Shown here in pieces: positions 26,176-36,832 of a DNA stretch of 64,000 nucleotides. Each line of letters starts with the position of its first letter. Positions within the stretch are counted from its first letter, which is position 1. The notes under the pieces were generated by a model. The model searched no databases. It had not been told where the DNA came from and worked only from the letters and a program-made list of their open reading frames with translations. Origin of the DNA: Streptomyces sp. NBC_01260 (lineage in GTDB: Bacteria > Actinomycetota > Actinomycetes > Streptomycetales > Streptomycetaceae); assembly GCF_036226405.1 (NCBI RefSeq), contig NZ_CP108464.1, positions 5,456,001 to 5,520,000 on the forward strand. Reading direction: 5' to 3'. The translations under genes were made by a program, and so were the position numbers.

Positions 26176-27342
26176 TCAGGCCGGCAGCCCGAGCTCCCGT
26201 GCGATCAGCATCCGCTGCACCTCGCTGGTGCCCTCGCCGATCTCCAGGATCTTGGAGTCGCGCCACATCCGGGCCACCGGGTACTCGTTCATGAAGCCGT
26301 AGCCGCCGTGGATCTGGGTCGCGTCGCGGGCGTTGTCCACCGCCACGGTCGAGGAGTACAGCTTGGCGATCGCCGCCTCCTTCTTGAACGTCTCACCCGC
26401 CAGCAGCCGCGAAGCCGCGTCCCGCCAGCCGATCCGCGCCATATGGGCCCGCATCTCCATGTCCGCGATCTTGAACTGGATCGCCTGGTTGGCGCCGATC
26501 GGCTTCCCGAAGGCGTGCCGCTCGGCGGCGTACTTCACCGACTCGTCCACGCAGCCCTGCGCGAGGCCCGTCGACAGCGCCGAGATGGCGATCCGGCCCT
26601 CGTCCAGGATCCGCAGGAACTGGGCGTAGCCGCGGCCCTCCTCGCCCAGCAGGTTCTCCAGCGGAACCCGTACGTCGGTGAAGGACAGCTCGCGGGTGTC
26701 CGAGGCGTTCCAGCCGACCTTGGAGTACGGGGCGGCGACCGTGAAGCCGGGGGTGCCGGACGGCACGATGATCGAGGAGATGCGCGGGGCGCCGTTCTCC
26801 TTGCGGCCGGTCACCGCGGTGACCGTCACCAACTCGGTGATGTCGGTGCCGGAGTTGGTGATGAAGCACTTGGAGCCGTTGATCACCCACTCGCCGCTCG
26901 CCTCGTCGCGCACGGCCGTCGTCCGGGTGCCGCCCGCGTCCGAACCGCCGTCCGGCTCGGTCAGCCCGAACGCGCCGAGCGCCTCGCCCGAACAGAGCTT
27001 CGGCAGCCACTGCTGCTTCTGCTTCTCGGTGCCGAAGCGGAACACCGGCATCGCGCCGAGCGAGACCCCGGCCTCCAGGGTGATCGCCACGGACGAGTCG
27101 ACCCGGGCCAGTTCCTCCAGCGCGATGCCGAGGGCGAGGTAGTCGCCGCCCATCCCGCCGTACTCCTCCGGGAACGGCAGCCCGAACAGGCCCATCCGCC
27201 CCATCTCCCGCACGATCTCGTACGGGAACTCATGGCGCTCGTAGAAGTCGCCGATCTTCGGTGCGACCACGTCGTGCGCGAACGCCTCGACGGTGCGTCG
27301 CAGTTCCTCGTGCTCGGCGGTCAGCCGGTGGTCCAGGGACAT
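26176..27342 (-). CDS. Acyl-CoA dehydrogenase of the leucine/isovalerate operon
   Basis: 388 residues, complete FAD-dependent acyl-CoA dehydrogenase: GAFGLTEPDGGSDAGG (FAD/substrate loop), HAFGKPIGANQAIQFKIADM and QIHGGYGFMNEYPVARMWRD. Context with HMG-CoA lyase and a biotin carboxylase/carboxyltransferase pair suggests oxidation of isovaleryl-CoA. The site near the C-terminus reads IGEGTSE, keeping Glu at the position used by medium/short-chain enzymes, whereas classical isovaleryl-CoA dehydrogenases place the base elsewhere; the substrate assignment is therefore contextual. ATG at 27342 with AAGGAG upstream. Last gene of the operon. Confidence 0.88.
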   Translation of the reverse strand: MSLDHRLTAEHEELRRTVEAFAHDVVAPKIGDFYERHEFPYEIVREMGRMGLFGLPFPEEYGGMGGDYLALGIALEELARVDSSVAITLEAGVSLGAMPVFRFGTEKQKQQWLPKLCSGEALGAFGLTEPDGGSDAGGTRTTAVRDEASGEWVINGSKCFITNSGTDITELVTVTAVTGRKENGAPRISSIIVPSGTPGFTVAAPYSKVGWNASDTRELSFTDVRVPLENLLGEEGRGYAQFLRILDEGRIAISALSTGLAQGCVDESVKYAAERHAFGKPIGANQAIQFKIADMEMRAHMARIGWRDAASRLLAGETFKKEAAIAKLYSSTVAVDNARDATQIHGGYGFMNEYPVARMWRDSKILEIGEGTSEVQRMLIARELGLPA

Positions 27343-27371
27343 GTGGACGGTCACTCCTTGTGGGACTGTGT

Positions 27372-28322
27372 TCACGGCGCCGAGAGTGCTCGGACGGTAC
27401 GGGACGGGCTGGGTCGGCCCAGCTGTTCGGCGAGCCACACGCTGGTGGCGGTGAGCGCGTCGAGGTCGACCCCGGTTTCGATGCCGAGGCCGTCGAGCAT
27501 CCACACGAGATCCTCGGTGGCGAGATTTCCGGTCGCGCTCTTCGCGTACGGGCAGCCGCCGAGGCCGCCCGCGGAGGCGTCCACGGTGGTGACGCCGTGC
27601 TGGAGCGCAGCCAGGGTGTTGGACAGGGCCTGTCCGTACGTGTCGTGGAAGTGCACCCCGATCGTGTCGGTGGGCACCCCCGCCTCGTTCAGTGCGGACA
27701 GCAGTGCCCGGACGTGGCCCGGTGTGGCGACGCCGATGGTGTCGCCGAGCGAGAGCTCGTCGCAGCCGAGGTCCATCAGCGCCCTGGCCACCCGGACGAC
27801 CTGGCCCACCGGTACCGCCCCCTCCCACGGGTCGCCGAAGCACATCGACAGGTAGCCGCGCACATGCACCCGGTCCGCCTTGGCGCGGGCCACGACGGGC
27901 TCGAACATGGCGAGCGACTCGTCGACGGTGCGGTTGAGGTTGCGGGCGGCGAACGTTTCCGTCGCGGAGCCGAAGACGGCGATCCGGCGGGCGCCGAGCG
28001 CGAGTGCCCGGTCCAGCCCCCGTTCGTTCGGCACCAGGACCGGGAGCGCCACGTCGCCCACGTCCCCTATGTCGCCGAGCAGCGGGAACAGCTGCTCGGC
28101 GTCGGCCAGTTGGGGCACCCACTTGGGGTGGACGAAGCTCGTCGCCTCGATCGTGGAGAGCCCGGCGACCGCGAGCCGGCGGATGAACTCCGCCTTCACC
28201 CCGGTCGGCACGACCGCCTTCTCGTTCTGGAGCCCGTCGCGGGCGCCGACCTCGTGGATCCGGATCCGGGCGGGCAGGCCGGGCGCGGCCACGGTCGTCG
28301 GCAGGGTGCGGTCGGTGCTCAT
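27372..28322 (-). CDS. Hydroxymethylglutaryl-CoA lyase
   Basis: 316 residues, TIM-barrel HMG-CoA lyase: [11 protein letters not shown] near the N-terminus holds the catalytic Arg/Asp, [10 protein letters not shown] the metal His pair, and GGLGGCPYA the catalytic cysteine loop. It splits HMG-CoA to acetyl-CoA and acetoacetate, the last step of leucine degradation. Its ATG overlaps the stop of the biotin-carboxylase gene by 4 bp (ATGA), so the two are translationally coupled. Confidence 0.95.
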   Translation of the reverse strand: MSTDRTLPTTVAAPGLPARIRIHEVGARDGLQNEKAVVPTGVKAEFIRRLAVAGLSTIEATSFVHPKWVPQLADAEQLFPLLGDIGDVGDVALPVLVPNERGLDRALALGARRIAVFGSATETFAARNLNRTVDESLAMFEPVVARAKADRVHVRGYLSMCFGDPWEGAVPVGQVVRVARALMDLGCDELSLGDTIGVATPGHVRALLSALNEAGVPTDTIGVHFHDTYGQALSNTLAALQHGVTTVDASAGGLGGCPYAKSATGNLATEDLVWMLDGLGIETGVDLDALTATSVWLAEQLGRPSPSRTVRALSAP

Positions 28323-30403
28323 GCTTCCTCCCCGGCGGCGGCCACGGGGGTGACCACGGCCAGTACCTGGTCCATGGCGACCGTGGTCCCGGCGGTGACG
28401 TCGAGTTCGGTGACGGTGCCGGCGTGCGGGGCGGAGATGACGTGTTCCATCTTCATCGCCTCCACCACCAGCAGGCTCTGCCCGGCCGCGACCTCGTCGC
28501 CGACGGCCACCTTCACCACCGTGACGGTGCCCGGCATGGGCGCGGCGAGGGTGTCGGCCCCGGAGCGGGCGGCGCCGGTCAGCGACGCCTCCACCGGGTC
28601 GTGGTCCCGGACGTGCCAGGTGTCGCCGTCCCGGCCGAGCCAGCGGCCCTCCGGGGATGCGGCATGGGCGAACGAGTGCGTGACACCGGCCAGTTCGAGG
28701 GTGACGCGACGTCCGTCATCGGCGATCAGCCGGGCCGTCTCGGCGCCGCCGGGCAGCGGGCCCAGCGGCCCGCAGGTGCCCGAGTCGGGGGCCGGCGGCT
28801 GCGCGCCCTCGCCGACATGGCCGAAGGTCACCTCGGTGCCCGCGCCGCACGGACGCACGCCCACCTGGACCGGGTCGTGGCCGGGAATCCGGAAGTGCCG
28901 CACCGTCCGGGCCGGGGTGCCGCCGAGCCGCCAGCCGTCACCGGCCGAGAACGGGTCGGCCCAGGTCAGCGGGCCGGCGGGGGCGGGGGAGTGCTGCCGC
29001 AGCAGCGCGGCGGCCGCGTACACCTCCTCCGGCACCCCGTCCGGCACCAGCGCGTCCACCTCGCGCTCCACCAGACCGGTGTCGAGATCGCCCGCCACCA
29101 CGGCCGGGTGGCCGAGGAGGCGGCGCAGGAAGCCCGCGTTGGTCGGGACGCCGAGGACCACCGTGTCCGCGAGCGCCGCCCGCAGCCGGCGCAGGGCCGT
29201 CGCCCGGTCGGGGCCGTACGCGATGACCTTCGACAGCATCGGGTCGTAGAGGCTGCCGACCTCGCCGCCCTCGCCGAGCCCCGAGTCCGTCCGCACCCCG
29301 CCGCCCTGCGGCTCGTGCAGCGCCAGCACGGCGCCGCCCGAGGGCAGGAAGCCGCGCGCCGGGTCCTCGGCGCAGATCCGGGCCTCGACGGCGTGCCCGG
29401 TGAGCGTGATGTCGTCCTGCCCGAACGGGAGCCGCTCACCGGCCGCGACCCGCAGCTGCCACTCCACCAGATCGAGGCCGGTGATCAGCTCGGTCACCGG
29501 GTGCTCCACCTGGAGGCGGGTGTTCATCTCCATGAAGCAGTACGCGGCGGGGTCGCTGCCCGGGACGATGAACTCCACCGTGCCCGCGCCGACATAGCCG
29601 CAGGAGCGGGCCGCCCGGACGGCGGCCTCGCCCATCGCCGCCCGGGTCTTCTCGTCGAGCAGGACGGACGGCGCCTCCTCGATGATCTTCTGGTGGCGCC
29701 GCTGCAGCGAGCACTCGCGCTCGCCGAGGTGCACCACGTTGCCGTGCCCGTCCGCCAGCACCTGGATCTCGATGTGGCGCGGCCGGTCGATCCACCGCTC
29801 CACCAGCAGGGTGTCGTCGCCGAAGGAGGCGCGCGCCTCGCGCCGGGCCGCGGCGATCTCGTCCGCGAGCAGCGCCGCGTCGCGCACCAGCCGCATGCCC
29901 TTGCCGCCGCCGCCCGCCGAGGGCTTCAGCAGCACCGGCATGCCGATCTCGTTCGCCGCGTCGGCCAGCCGGCCGTCGGTCAGGTCGCTTCCGGTGGAGC
30001 CGGGAACGACCGGGACGCCGGCCGCGGCGACCGTCTCCTTGGCCCGGATCTTGTCGCCCATCAGCGCGATGGCGGCGGCGGGCGGTCCGATGAAGACCAG
30101 ACCCGCGTCAGCGCACGCCTGGGCGAAGCCCGCGTTCTCGGCGAGGAAGCCGTAGCCGGGGTGGACGGCCTGCGCGCCGCTGCGGCGGGCCGCCTCCAGC
30201 AGCCGGTCCGCCGAGAGATAGCTCTCGGATGCCGGGGCGGGGCCGATCCGTACCGCCGTATCGGCCTCCCGCACGTGCCGGGCGTCCGCGTCCGCGTCGC
30301 TGAAGACGGCGACCGAGCGCACTCCCAGTTCGCGCAGGGTCCGGATGACCCGGACCGCGATCTCGCCGCGGTTGGCGACGAGAACGGTGTCGAACATCGT
30401 CAT
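28319..30403 (-). CDS. Biotin-dependent acyl-CoA carboxylase alpha subunit (likely 3-methylcrotonyl-CoA carboxylase)
   Basis: 694 residues. Biotin carboxylase domain at about 1-450 ([22 protein letters not shown]-grasp loop [25 protein letters not shown]), a middle region, and a biotin carrier domain at the C-terminus with the biotin lysine at about K651 in VEAMKMEH. It carboxylates biotin for transfer by the beta subunit encoded 7 bp upstream. With HMG-CoA lyase downstream the substrate is most likely 3-methylcrotonyl-CoA. Start at 30403 has GAGGAA five bases before it. Confidence 0.92.
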   Translation of the reverse strand: MTMFDTVLVANRGEIAVRVIRTLRELGVRSVAVFSDADADARHVREADTAVRIGPAPASESYLSADRLLEAARRSGAQAVHPGYGFLAENAGFAQACADAGLVFIGPPAAAIALMGDKIRAKETVAAAGVPVVPGSTGSDLTDGRLADAANEIGMPVLLKPSAGGGGKGMRLVRDAALLADEIAAARREARASFGDDTLLVERWIDRPRHIEIQVLADGHGNVVHLGERECSLQRRHQKIIEEAPSVLLDEKTRAAMGEAAVRAARSCGYVGAGTVEFIVPGSDPAAYCFMEMNTRLQVEHPVTELITGLDLVEWQLRVAAGERLPFGQDDITLTGHAVEARICAEDPARGFLPSGGAVLALHEPQGGGVRTDSGLGEGGEVGSLYDPMLSKVIAYGPDRATALRRLRAALADTVVLGVPTNAGFLRRLLGHPAVVAGDLDTGLVEREVDALVPDGVPEEVYAAAALLRQHSPAPAGPLTWADPFSAGDGWRLGGTPARTVRHFRIPGHDPVQVGVRPCGAGTEVTFGHVGEGAQPPAPDSGTCGPLGPLPGGAETARLIADDGRRVTLELAGVTHSFAHAASPEGRWLGRDGDTWHVRDHDPVEASLTGAARSGADTLAAPMPGTVTVVKVAVGDEVAAGQSLLVVEAMKMEHVISAPHAGTVTELDVTAGTTVAMDQVLAVVTPVAAAGEEA

Positions 30404-30410
30404 CTGTTCC

Positions 30411-32018
30411 TCACATCCGGAAGACGCCGAAACCGGCATCGCCCAACGGGGCGTTGGCGCAGGCGGTCAGGGCGAGCCCCAGCACCTGCCGGGTCTCCAT
30501 CGGGTCGATCACACCGTCGTCCCAGAGCCGGGCGGTGGCGTAGTACGCGTTGCCCTGGCTTTCGTACTGCTCGCGGATCGGGGCCTTGAACGACTCCTCG
30601 TCCTCGGCGCTCCAGTCGTCGCCCAGCTGGTCGCGCTTGACCGTGGCCAGGACGGACGCGGCCTGCTCGCCGCCCATGACGGAGATCTTGGCGTTGGGCC
30701 ACATCCACAGGAAGCGGGGGCTGTAGGCCCGGCCGCACATCGAGTAGTTGCCCGCGCCGTAGGACCCGCCGACCACCACGGTCAGCTTCGGCACCCGGGT
30801 GCAGGCGACGGCGGTGACCATCTTGGCGCCGTGCTTGGCGATGCCGCCGGCCTCGTAGTCACGGCCCACCATGAATCCGGAGATGTTCTGGAGGAACACC
30901 AGCGGGATGCCGCGCTGGTCGCACAGCTCGATGAAGTGCGCGCCCTTCTGGGCGGACTCGGAGAACAGGATGCCGTTGTTGGCGACGATCCCGACCGGAT
31001 GGCCGTGGATGTGTGCGAAGCCGGTGATCAGCGTCGTCCCGTACTCGGCCTTGAACTCCGCGAAGCGCGAGCCGTCGACCACCCGGGCGATCACCTCGCG
31101 TACGTCGTACGGGGTGCGGGAGTCGACGGGCACGGCCCCGTACAGACCGGCGGGATCGACCGCCGGCTCGTCGGCCGGCCGCACGGACCAGGGCAGTTCG
31201 CCCCGGTCCGGCAGGGTCGCCACGATGTTGCGCACGATCCGCAGCGCGTGCGCGTCGTCCTCGGCGAGGTGGTCGGTGACCCCCGACGTACGGGAGTGGA
31301 CCTCGCCGCCGCCCAGCTCCTCGGCCGTCACGACCTCACCGGTCGCGGCCTTCACCAGCGGCGGCCCGCCCAGGAAGATCGTCCCCTGGTTCCGGACGAT
31401 CACGGCCTCGTCGCTCATCGCGGGGACGTACGCCCCGCCGGCCGTGCAGGACCCCAGCACCGCCGCGATCTGCGGGACACCGGCCCCGGACATCCGGGCC
31501 TGGTTGTAGAAGATCCGTCCGAAGTGCTCCCGGTCCGGGAACACCTCGTCCTGCATCGGCAGGAAGGCGCCGCCCGAGTCCACCAGGTACAGGCAGGGCA
31601 GCCGGTTCTCCAGCGCCACCTCCTGGGCCCGCAGGTGCTTCTTCACGGTCATCGGGTAGTACGTGCCGCCCTTGACGGTCGCGTCATTGGCGACGATCAC
31701 GCACTCCCGGCCGCTGACCCGCCCGATCCCGGCGATCACCCCGGCGGCCGGTGCGGCGCCCCCGTACAGCCCCTCGGCCGCCAGCGGGGCCAGCTCCAGG
31801 AAGGGGGAGCCCGGATCGAGCAGGGTGTCCACCCGCTCCCGGGGCAGCAGCTTGCCGCGCGCCACATGCCGGGCGCGGGCCTTCTCACCCCCGCCGAGCC
31901 TGGCCGTGGCGAGCCGCTTGCGCAGCTCGTCGGCGAGCGCGTGATGCGCCGCCTCGTTGGCCTGCCAGGCCTCGGAGGCGGGATCGGCCGCGCTCGCCAG
32001 CACCGGTGCCTGCTGCAT
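30411..32018 (-). CDS. Acyl-CoA carboxylase beta (carboxyltransferase) subunit, likely MCC-beta
   Basis: 535 residues, the size of methylcrotonyl-CoA carboxylase beta chains. Crotonase-fold carboxyltransferase halves show oxyanion and CoA-site motifs [16 protein letters not shown] and [20 protein letters not shown], plus [18 protein letters not shown]. First gene of a four-gene leftward operon (beta, alpha, HMG-CoA lyase, acyl-CoA dehydrogenase), divergent from a TetR gene with two operator-like palindromes between. Confidence 0.93.
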   Translation of the reverse strand: MQQAPVLASAADPASEAWQANEAAHHALADELRKRLATARLGGGEKARARHVARGKLLPRERVDTLLDPGSPFLELAPLAAEGLYGGAAPAAGVIAGIGRVSGRECVIVANDATVKGGTYYPMTVKKHLRAQEVALENRLPCLYLVDSGGAFLPMQDEVFPDREHFGRIFYNQARMSGAGVPQIAAVLGSCTAGGAYVPAMSDEAVIVRNQGTIFLGGPPLVKAATGEVVTAEELGGGEVHSRTSGVTDHLAEDDAHALRIVRNIVATLPDRGELPWSVRPADEPAVDPAGLYGAVPVDSRTPYDVREVIARVVDGSRFAEFKAEYGTTLITGFAHIHGHPVGIVANNGILFSESAQKGAHFIELCDQRGIPLVFLQNISGFMVGRDYEAGGIAKHGAKMVTAVACTRVPKLTVVVGGSYGAGNYSMCGRAYSPRFLWMWPNAKISVMGGEQAASVLATVKRDQLGDDWSAEDEESFKAPIREQYESQGNAYYATARLWDDGVIDPMETRQVLGLALTACANAPLGDAGFGVFRM

Positions 32019-32072
32019 CCTGTCGAGCCCCCTTGCCCGTACCGCAGTGGTGACGGCCTCGCCCGCGAGGCC

Positions 32073-32114
32073 GTTAATGAGCGTTAACGTCTCTTCAGGT
32101 TAACGACCGCTAAC
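32073..32114. promoter_or_regulatory. Twin TetR-type operators between the MCC operon and its TetR gene
   Basis: Two 16-bp palindromic sites share the pattern GTTAAYGASCGYTAAC: GTTAATGAGCGTTAAC (32073-32088) and GTTAACGACCGCTAAC (32099-32114), centres 26 bp apart. A -10 box TAGAAT (32124-32129) for the TetR gene follows, placing its transcription start almost on the ATG at 32138. Confidence 0.8.
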
Positions 32115-32137
32115 CCCCCTGTCTAGAATGACTGGTC

Positions 32138-32782
32138 ATGAGCACCCATGCCGCCGCCCGCGTCGCGGCTCCCACCCGCCGTGAGCAGATCCTCAAGGAG
32201 GCCGCCCGCCTCTTCGCCGAGCGCGGCTTCCACGGCGTCGGCGTCGACGAGATAGGTGCCGCCGTCGGCATCAGCGGCCCCGGCCTCTACCGCCACTTCC
32301 CCGGCAAGGACGCGATGCTCGCCGAGCTGCTGGTGGGCATCAGCGAGCGGCTGCTGGCCGGCGGGGAGCTGCGCGCGTCCGAGGACGCCGCCTCCCCCGA
32401 CGGGTCGCGGGAGGCGCTCCTGGACGCGCTCATCGAGGGCCACATCGACTTCGCCCTCGACGACCGCCCCCTGATCACCCTGCACGACCGGGAGCTGGAC
32501 CGCCTGCGGGACGCCGACCGCAAGCGGGTGCGCCGGCTCCAGCGGCAGTACGTCGAGGTGTGGGTCGGCGTCGTCCGCGACCTCTACCCGGACCTCCTTG
32601 AGCACGAGGCGCGTGCCGCGGTGCACGCCGTCTTCGGCCTGCTGAACTCCACCCCGCACCTGGGCCGCCCCGGCGCCCTGCCCGACCGCACCGACACGGC
32701 GGCGCTGCTGCACCGGCTGGCCCGGGGCGCCTTCGACGCGGCGGGCGGTGGGCGGCCGTCGCGCGGCGGTGCTCCGCAATAG
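32138..32782 (+). CDS. TetR-family regulator of the leucine/isovalerate operon
   Basis: 214 residues. N-terminal TetR helix-turn-helix (about 12-60): REQILKEAARLFAERGFHGVGVDEIGAAVGISGPGLYRHFPGKDAML. The C-terminal ligand domain is of the type seen in fatty acid/CoA-responsive TetR proteins. Divergent from the MCC operon, with two matching operators in the 119-bp spacer, so it most likely represses both itself and the operon until an acyl-CoA intermediate binds. The mRNA is predicted to be leaderless or nearly so. Confidence 0.88.
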   Translation: MSTHAAARVAAPTRREQILKEAARLFAERGFHGVGVDEIGAAVGISGPGLYRHFPGKDAMLAELLVGISERLLAGGELRASEDAASPDGSREALLDALIEGHIDFALDDRPLITLHDRELDRLRDADRKRVRRLQRQYVEVWVGVVRDLYPDLLEHEARAAVHAVFGLLNSTPHLGRPGALPDRTDTAALLHRLARGAFDAAGGGRPSRGGAPQ

Positions 32783-32923
32783 GCCGGCCGGAAAGCGCAC
32801 CCCGGACCACCGGGTGTGAATCCGCGCCGACTTTTCCCCACCACTCCCTTTCGCCTGAGTTGTTTCGGCGGGGTGCGGACATAGGCTTCGGGACGGTCGC
32901 GTCCGCGCCTGATGGGGAATTGA

Positions 32924-34360
32924 ATGAAAAACTGCCAGGTATCGATCGTCGTCCCTTGCTATAATGAGGATGCGGCCGTCAAGGCGTTTCACTGCGCATT
33001 GGTCGCCGCTCTCGAACCGACCGGGAAGAGCTTCGAGGTCTGCTACGTCGACGACGGCAGCGAAGATCTCACCCGTGCCGAACTGATCCACCTGGCCGCC
33101 GTCGACGAACGGGTCCGGTACACCGCCTTCAGCCGTAATTTCGGCAAGGAGGCCGCCATGCTCGCCGGGCTCCGGATGTCCTGCGGGGATTCCGTGGTGC
33201 TCATGGACGCCGACCTCCAGCATCCGCCCGGACTCCTGCCCCGCATGATGGAGTTGAGCCGGCACGGATACGACCAGGTGATCGCCCGGCGCGACCGCGA
33301 GGGCGAGGGCGCCCTGCGTTCGCTCCTCAGCCGCTCCTACTACCGCGCCATGGGGCACTTCATGGACGTGTCGGTGGTCGACGGCGAGGGGGACTTCCGG
33401 CTGCTGTCCCGCCGTGCGGTGGACAGCGTGCTCTCGCTCCCCGAGTCCAACCGGTTCTCCAAGGGGATCTTCTCCTGGATCGGTTTCGACACCACCAGCT
33501 TCACCTACCACAACGCCCAGCGGGTGGCGGGGCGCTCGAAGTGGGGCAGCAGGCGGCTGCTCAACTACGGCATCGACGGGCTGATCTCCTTCAACAACCG
33601 CCCCCTGCGGCTGGCCATCTACGGGGGCCTCCTGATGGCCCTGGCGGCGATGGGATACGCCCTGTGGATCATCGTGGAGGTGGCACGCAACGGGGTGGGG
33701 GTGCCCGGCTACACCACCCTGCTGACCGCCATCGTGGCGCTCGGCGGCATCCAGCTGGCCACGCTCGGAATCATCGGTGAATACGTCGGCCGGATCTACT
33801 GCGAGACGAAGAACCGCCCGCACTACCTGATCCGGGAAACCAGCGAGCAGCCGGCTCCCGCCGCTCCCGCCGCGATCGACCGGCCGTTACGGGTGAGAGG
33901 CGGCGGCGCGAGTGCCTTTGGATCGGGCCGTTCCCGGACCGTGCGCCAATTCCTCACGTTCGCCATGATCGGCGTCGTCAACACAGCGGTCTACCTGACC
34001 GTGTACGCGACGCTCAACCGCTGGATTCCGTATCTGACCGCCCATGTCATCGGCTATTGCGTCAGTATTATCGGCTCCTTCCTGCTCAACTCCTACATCA
34101 CCTGCCGGACCACTCCGACCTGGCGGGCCTTCGTCCGCTTTCCGCTGTCGAGCCTCGTCAATCTCGTCCTGTCCGGGGCGCTGCTCTATGTCGGAGTGAG
34201 TCATCTGGGCATGGGAAAGAACATCGCCGCGCTGACCGCCGGAATTCTCGCCACCCCGTTCTCCTTCCTGCTCGCCCGGTGGGCGATCACCTCCGGCGCG
34301 GCCATGACCAGGCAGCCGGAACCGCTGGCCGGCAGCCGGACCGGCCGCTCCGGCGACTGA
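32924..34360 (+). CDS. Membrane glycosyltransferase: GT2 (GtrB/DPM1-like) fused to GtrA domain
   Basis: 478 residues. A cytoplasmic GT2 domain (about 1-225) with YVDDGSEDL and DADLQHPP is followed by two membrane segments (about 230-295), as in polyprenyl-phosphate glucosyl/mannosyltransferases. A linker (about 305-340) leads to a four-helix GtrA domain (about 343-455) that normally acts as a lipid-sugar flippase partner. The fusion suggests synthesis and translocation of a polyprenyl-phosphate sugar in one chain. The linker contains a TTA Leu codon (33887-33889), so translation should need bldA. A membrane protein gene follows 64 bp downstream and may use the lipid-linked sugar. Confidence 0.88.
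   Translation: MKNCQVSIVVPCYNEDAAVKAFHCALVAALEPTGKSFEVCYVDDGSEDLTRAELIHLAAVDERVRYTAFSRNFGKEAAMLAGLRMSCGDSVVLMDADLQHPPGLLPRMMELSRHGYDQVIARRDREGEGALRSLLSRSYYRAMGHFMDVSVVDGEGDFRLLSRRAVDSVLSLPESNRFSKGIFSWIGFDTTSFTYHNAQRVAGRSKWGSRRLLNYGIDGLISFNNRPLRLAIYGGLLMALAAMGYALWIIVEVARNGVGVPGYTTLLTAIVALGGIQLATLGIIGEYVGRIYCETKNRPHYLIRETSEQPAPAAPAAIDRPLRVRGGGASAFGSGRSRTVRQFLTFAMIGVVNTAVYLTVYATLNRWIPYLTAHVIGYCVSIIGSFLLNSYITCRTTPTWRAFVRFPLSSLVNLVLSGALLYVGVSHLGMGKNIAALTAGILATPFSFLLARWAITSGAAMTRQPEPLAGSRTGRSGD
33887..33889 (+). other. TTA codon in the GT2-GtrA gene (predicted bldA dependence)
   Basis: In-frame TTA at codon 322 within [11 protein letters not shown], between the glycosyltransferase and GtrA domains. 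TTA is very rare in Streptomyces core genes. Confidence 0.9.
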
Positions 34361-34424
34361 CCTCCCACCGCACCGGCACGGCACACGTACGCAGCGGCAT
34401 CGCACGAAGGGCACCGGCACATCC

Positions 34425-35945
34425 ATGACCGCGGAAGCATCGGGAACAGCGGATACCCCGCCGACGGCGCAGGACGCGCCCCACCGGCAGGACGGCCCAC
34501 GGGCCCCGCGGCCCCGCATGCCGCTCTGGGCGGCCGCTCTCACCGTGTTCCCGCTTGCCCTGCTGGCCGCGTCCTTCTGGATCGGCCGGCTGGTGCGGCC
34601 GGGCGGCGACGACTGGTGCTTCCTGCCCGTCCTGCGCGACGAAGGCGTCTTCGGCATGATCGGGAAGTTCTATCTGCACGACAACGGGCGCATCGCCAAC
34701 GCACTGATGGTCGCGCTCTACGGGGCAGGGGGCGTGGCGGGCCATCAGTGGTACGCCACCGTCAGCGGGCTGCTGATCCTGGCCGCGGTGTGGGCCCTCA
34801 TCCCGGCCGCGCTGCGCGTTGCCGGACGGACCGCGCCGCGCGGAGTGCCCCTGCTCGTCGCGTCGATGACCGTGGTGGTGTTCTTCTTCGCCACCCCCAA
34901 CACGTACAAGACGTTCTACTGGCCGGCCTCCTCCGTCTCGCACACCGTCGCCCCGGCACTGGCCGCTGCCGCGGTGATCCCGCTGCTGCGGGCGCGGTCG
35001 CGGCGGGGAGGGATCTTCGCGCTGTGCGTCGCAGCCGTGACGGGGCTCTTCATCGGGACCCTCTCGGAAGGGACCTCGATCGTCGCGGGCGTCCTGCTCT
35101 GCACCGCTCTGCTGCTCAGCCTCCGGTCGCGGCCGGGCCCCGCCCGCAGCCGCACCCGTCTCTGGTGCGGCGTCGCGCTGGCCGCCCTCGTGGCGGGGAT
35201 GATCATCCTCTACACGTCGCCGGGGTCCCGGGTCCGCCGTGACCGGTTCGGCACCGGTGCCACGTCCGTCGTCGACACCGGGTCGCTGGCCGACGCGCTG
35301 CGGACGTACGGCGACATCCTGGGGGTCGTCCTCACCACCTGGACCTACCTCGGCGCACTGGCCGTCGGCGTCCTGCTGGGCCTGCTGCTGCGCGAGAGCG
35401 GCCCGGCCGCCGACGGGCCCCCGCGCAGCGGGCCACTCCTCCCGGCCCTGGCCGGGGTGGCGGCGTTCCTGGTGTCCGGGTACCTCTGCACCCTCGTCAC
35501 CCTCCCCGCCTTCGCGCACAGCATGCTGACGTATGGCACCCGCACCTGGAACGACTACCTCTTCGTCTACGTACTGCTGCTCGCCGGACTCGGCGCCCTG
35601 CTCGGCAACGCCCTGCGCGCCCACGGGCGGGGCACCGCCGCCGCGACGGGAACGGCGGCGGCGCTCTGCGCGGGGGTCTGCGTGGGGCTGGCCGTACCGC
35701 TGACCGGCCTGGCAACCGACATGGGCGTACGGGCCCGGCACTGGGACCGCCAGGACCGGCTGCTGCGCGAGGAGGCGGCCAAGGGCGCCGAGGTCCTGCC
35801 GTACGTACCGGCCTCGGTGGGGCAGATGCGCGACCCGTTCGGCAACCACGGCCGCAGCGTGTGGCCGGCCCCGTGCACGGCGCAGTACTACCACCTGAAG
35901 CGGATCACCTACGCGACCCGGCCGGCTCCCGGGCCGACACGCTGA
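34425..35945 (+). CDS. Polytopic membrane protein, glycosyltransferase-like (DUF6056-type)
   Basis: 506 residues with about ten to eleven hydrophobic segments. After the first one comes an extracytoplasmic-looking loop with GGDDWCFLP and HDNGRIANALM, an arrangement resembling GT-C type membrane glycosyltransferases that place acidic residues in the first loop; a further conserved-looking acidic site is LSEGTSIVAG. It follows the GT2-GtrA gene and would be a natural user of its polyprenyl-phosphate sugar. Assignment to DUF6056 is from memory of the DDW...NGR pattern and is tentative. Confidence 0.6.
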   Translation: MTAEASGTADTPPTAQDAPHRQDGPRAPRPRMPLWAAALTVFPLALLAASFWIGRLVRPGGDDWCFLPVLRDEGVFGMIGKFYLHDNGRIANALMVALYGAGGVAGHQWYATVSGLLILAAVWALIPAALRVAGRTAPRGVPLLVASMTVVVFFFATPNTYKTFYWPASSVSHTVAPALAAAAVIPLLRARSRRGGIFALCVAAVTGLFIGTLSEGTSIVAGVLLCTALLLSLRSRPGPARSRTRLWCGVALAALVAGMIILYTSPGSRVRRDRFGTGATSVVDTGSLADALRTYGDILGVVLTTWTYLGALAVGVLLGLLLRESGPAADGPPRSGPLLPALAGVAAFLVSGYLCTLVTLPAFAHSMLTYGTRTWNDYLFVYVLLLAGLGALLGNALRAHGRGTAAATGTAAALCAGVCVGLAVPLTGLATDMGVRARHWDRQDRLLREEAAKGAEVLPYVPASVGQMRDPFGNHGRSVWPAPCTAQYYHLKRITYATRPAPGPTR

Positions 35946-36052
35946 CGCAACCGGCCCGGCTCCACCGCCTCCCTCCCTCGTTTCCGGACCCGCGAACGCC
36001 AACCACCTCATACGAACGACACGCAGCGCACCCCTGACGGCACAATGGGTGC

Positions 36053-36832
36053 ATGCCGATACCCAGCCGCGCCGCCCTCGTCGAACATCTCGTCCGCACG
36101 CGTATAGCCGGAGACGTCGCGACCCCGCGTGACAACAACCTCTCCCACTACCGCAAGCTCGCCAACGGCGACCGCCACTTCTGGCTGGGCCTGGAGCTCG
36201 GCGACCGGTGGCGCGACGAGCAGGACGTGCTGGCCGTGATGGCCGAGCGGTGCGGGGTCAGCGACGACCCGGAGCACCGGTTCGGCCAGGACACCATCGA
36301 CCCCGAGCTGACCGTCGACGCCCTGGAGCGCGCGGCGGCCCGGCTGCGCAAGGCGGCCGACGGGAACGAGCGGGTGCTGTTCGCCACCGGCCACCCGGGC
36401 GGTCTGCTGGACGTCCACCGGCAGACGGCGGCCGCCCTGCGGACCGCCGGCTGCGAGATCGTCCGGATCCCGTCCGGGCTGATGGCGGACGAGGGCATGG
36501 TCTTCCAGTTCGCGGACGTCGCCGTGCAGGAGCGCGGCGCGACCCTCTGGCACACCCACTCCCCGGCCCCGATGGCGGCGATCCTGGACGGCATGGAGCG
36601 GGAGGGGCGCCCCATGCCCGACCTGGTCGTCGCCGACCACGGCTGGGCCGGGTGCGCGGCGCAGCGCGGGCTGGACGCCATCGGATACGCGGACTGCAAC
36701 GACCCGGCGCTGTTCCTGGGGGAGTCCGAGGGCACCCTCCAGGTGGCCGTCCCGCTGGACGACCACGTGCTGGACCCGCGCTTCTACGACCCGATGACGG
36801 ACTACCTGCTGGAGGCGGCCGGACTGCTCTGA
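36053..36832 (+). CDS. Phosphatase-like conserved protein
   Basis: 259 residues, no signal peptide or membrane segment. Similar proteins in Streptomyces are, as I recall, annotated as phosphatases; visible conserved-looking features are FATGHPGGLLDVH, TLWHTHSPAPM and VVADHGWAG, rich in His/Asp that could bind metal. No family can be named with confidence. It is followed in the same frame, right after its TGA, by a DoxX-like fragment. Confidence 0.6.
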   Translation: MPIPSRAALVEHLVRTRIAGDVATPRDNNLSHYRKLANGDRHFWLGLELGDRWRDEQDVLAVMAERCGVSDDPEHRFGQDTIDPELTVDALERAAARLRKAADGNERVLFATGHPGGLLDVHRQTAAALRTAGCEIVRIPSGLMADEGMVFQFADVAVQERGATLWHTHSPAPMAAILDGMEREGRPMPDLVVADHGWAGCAAQRGLDAIGYADCNDPALFLGESEGTLQVAVPLDDHVLDPRFYDPMTDYLLEAAGLL

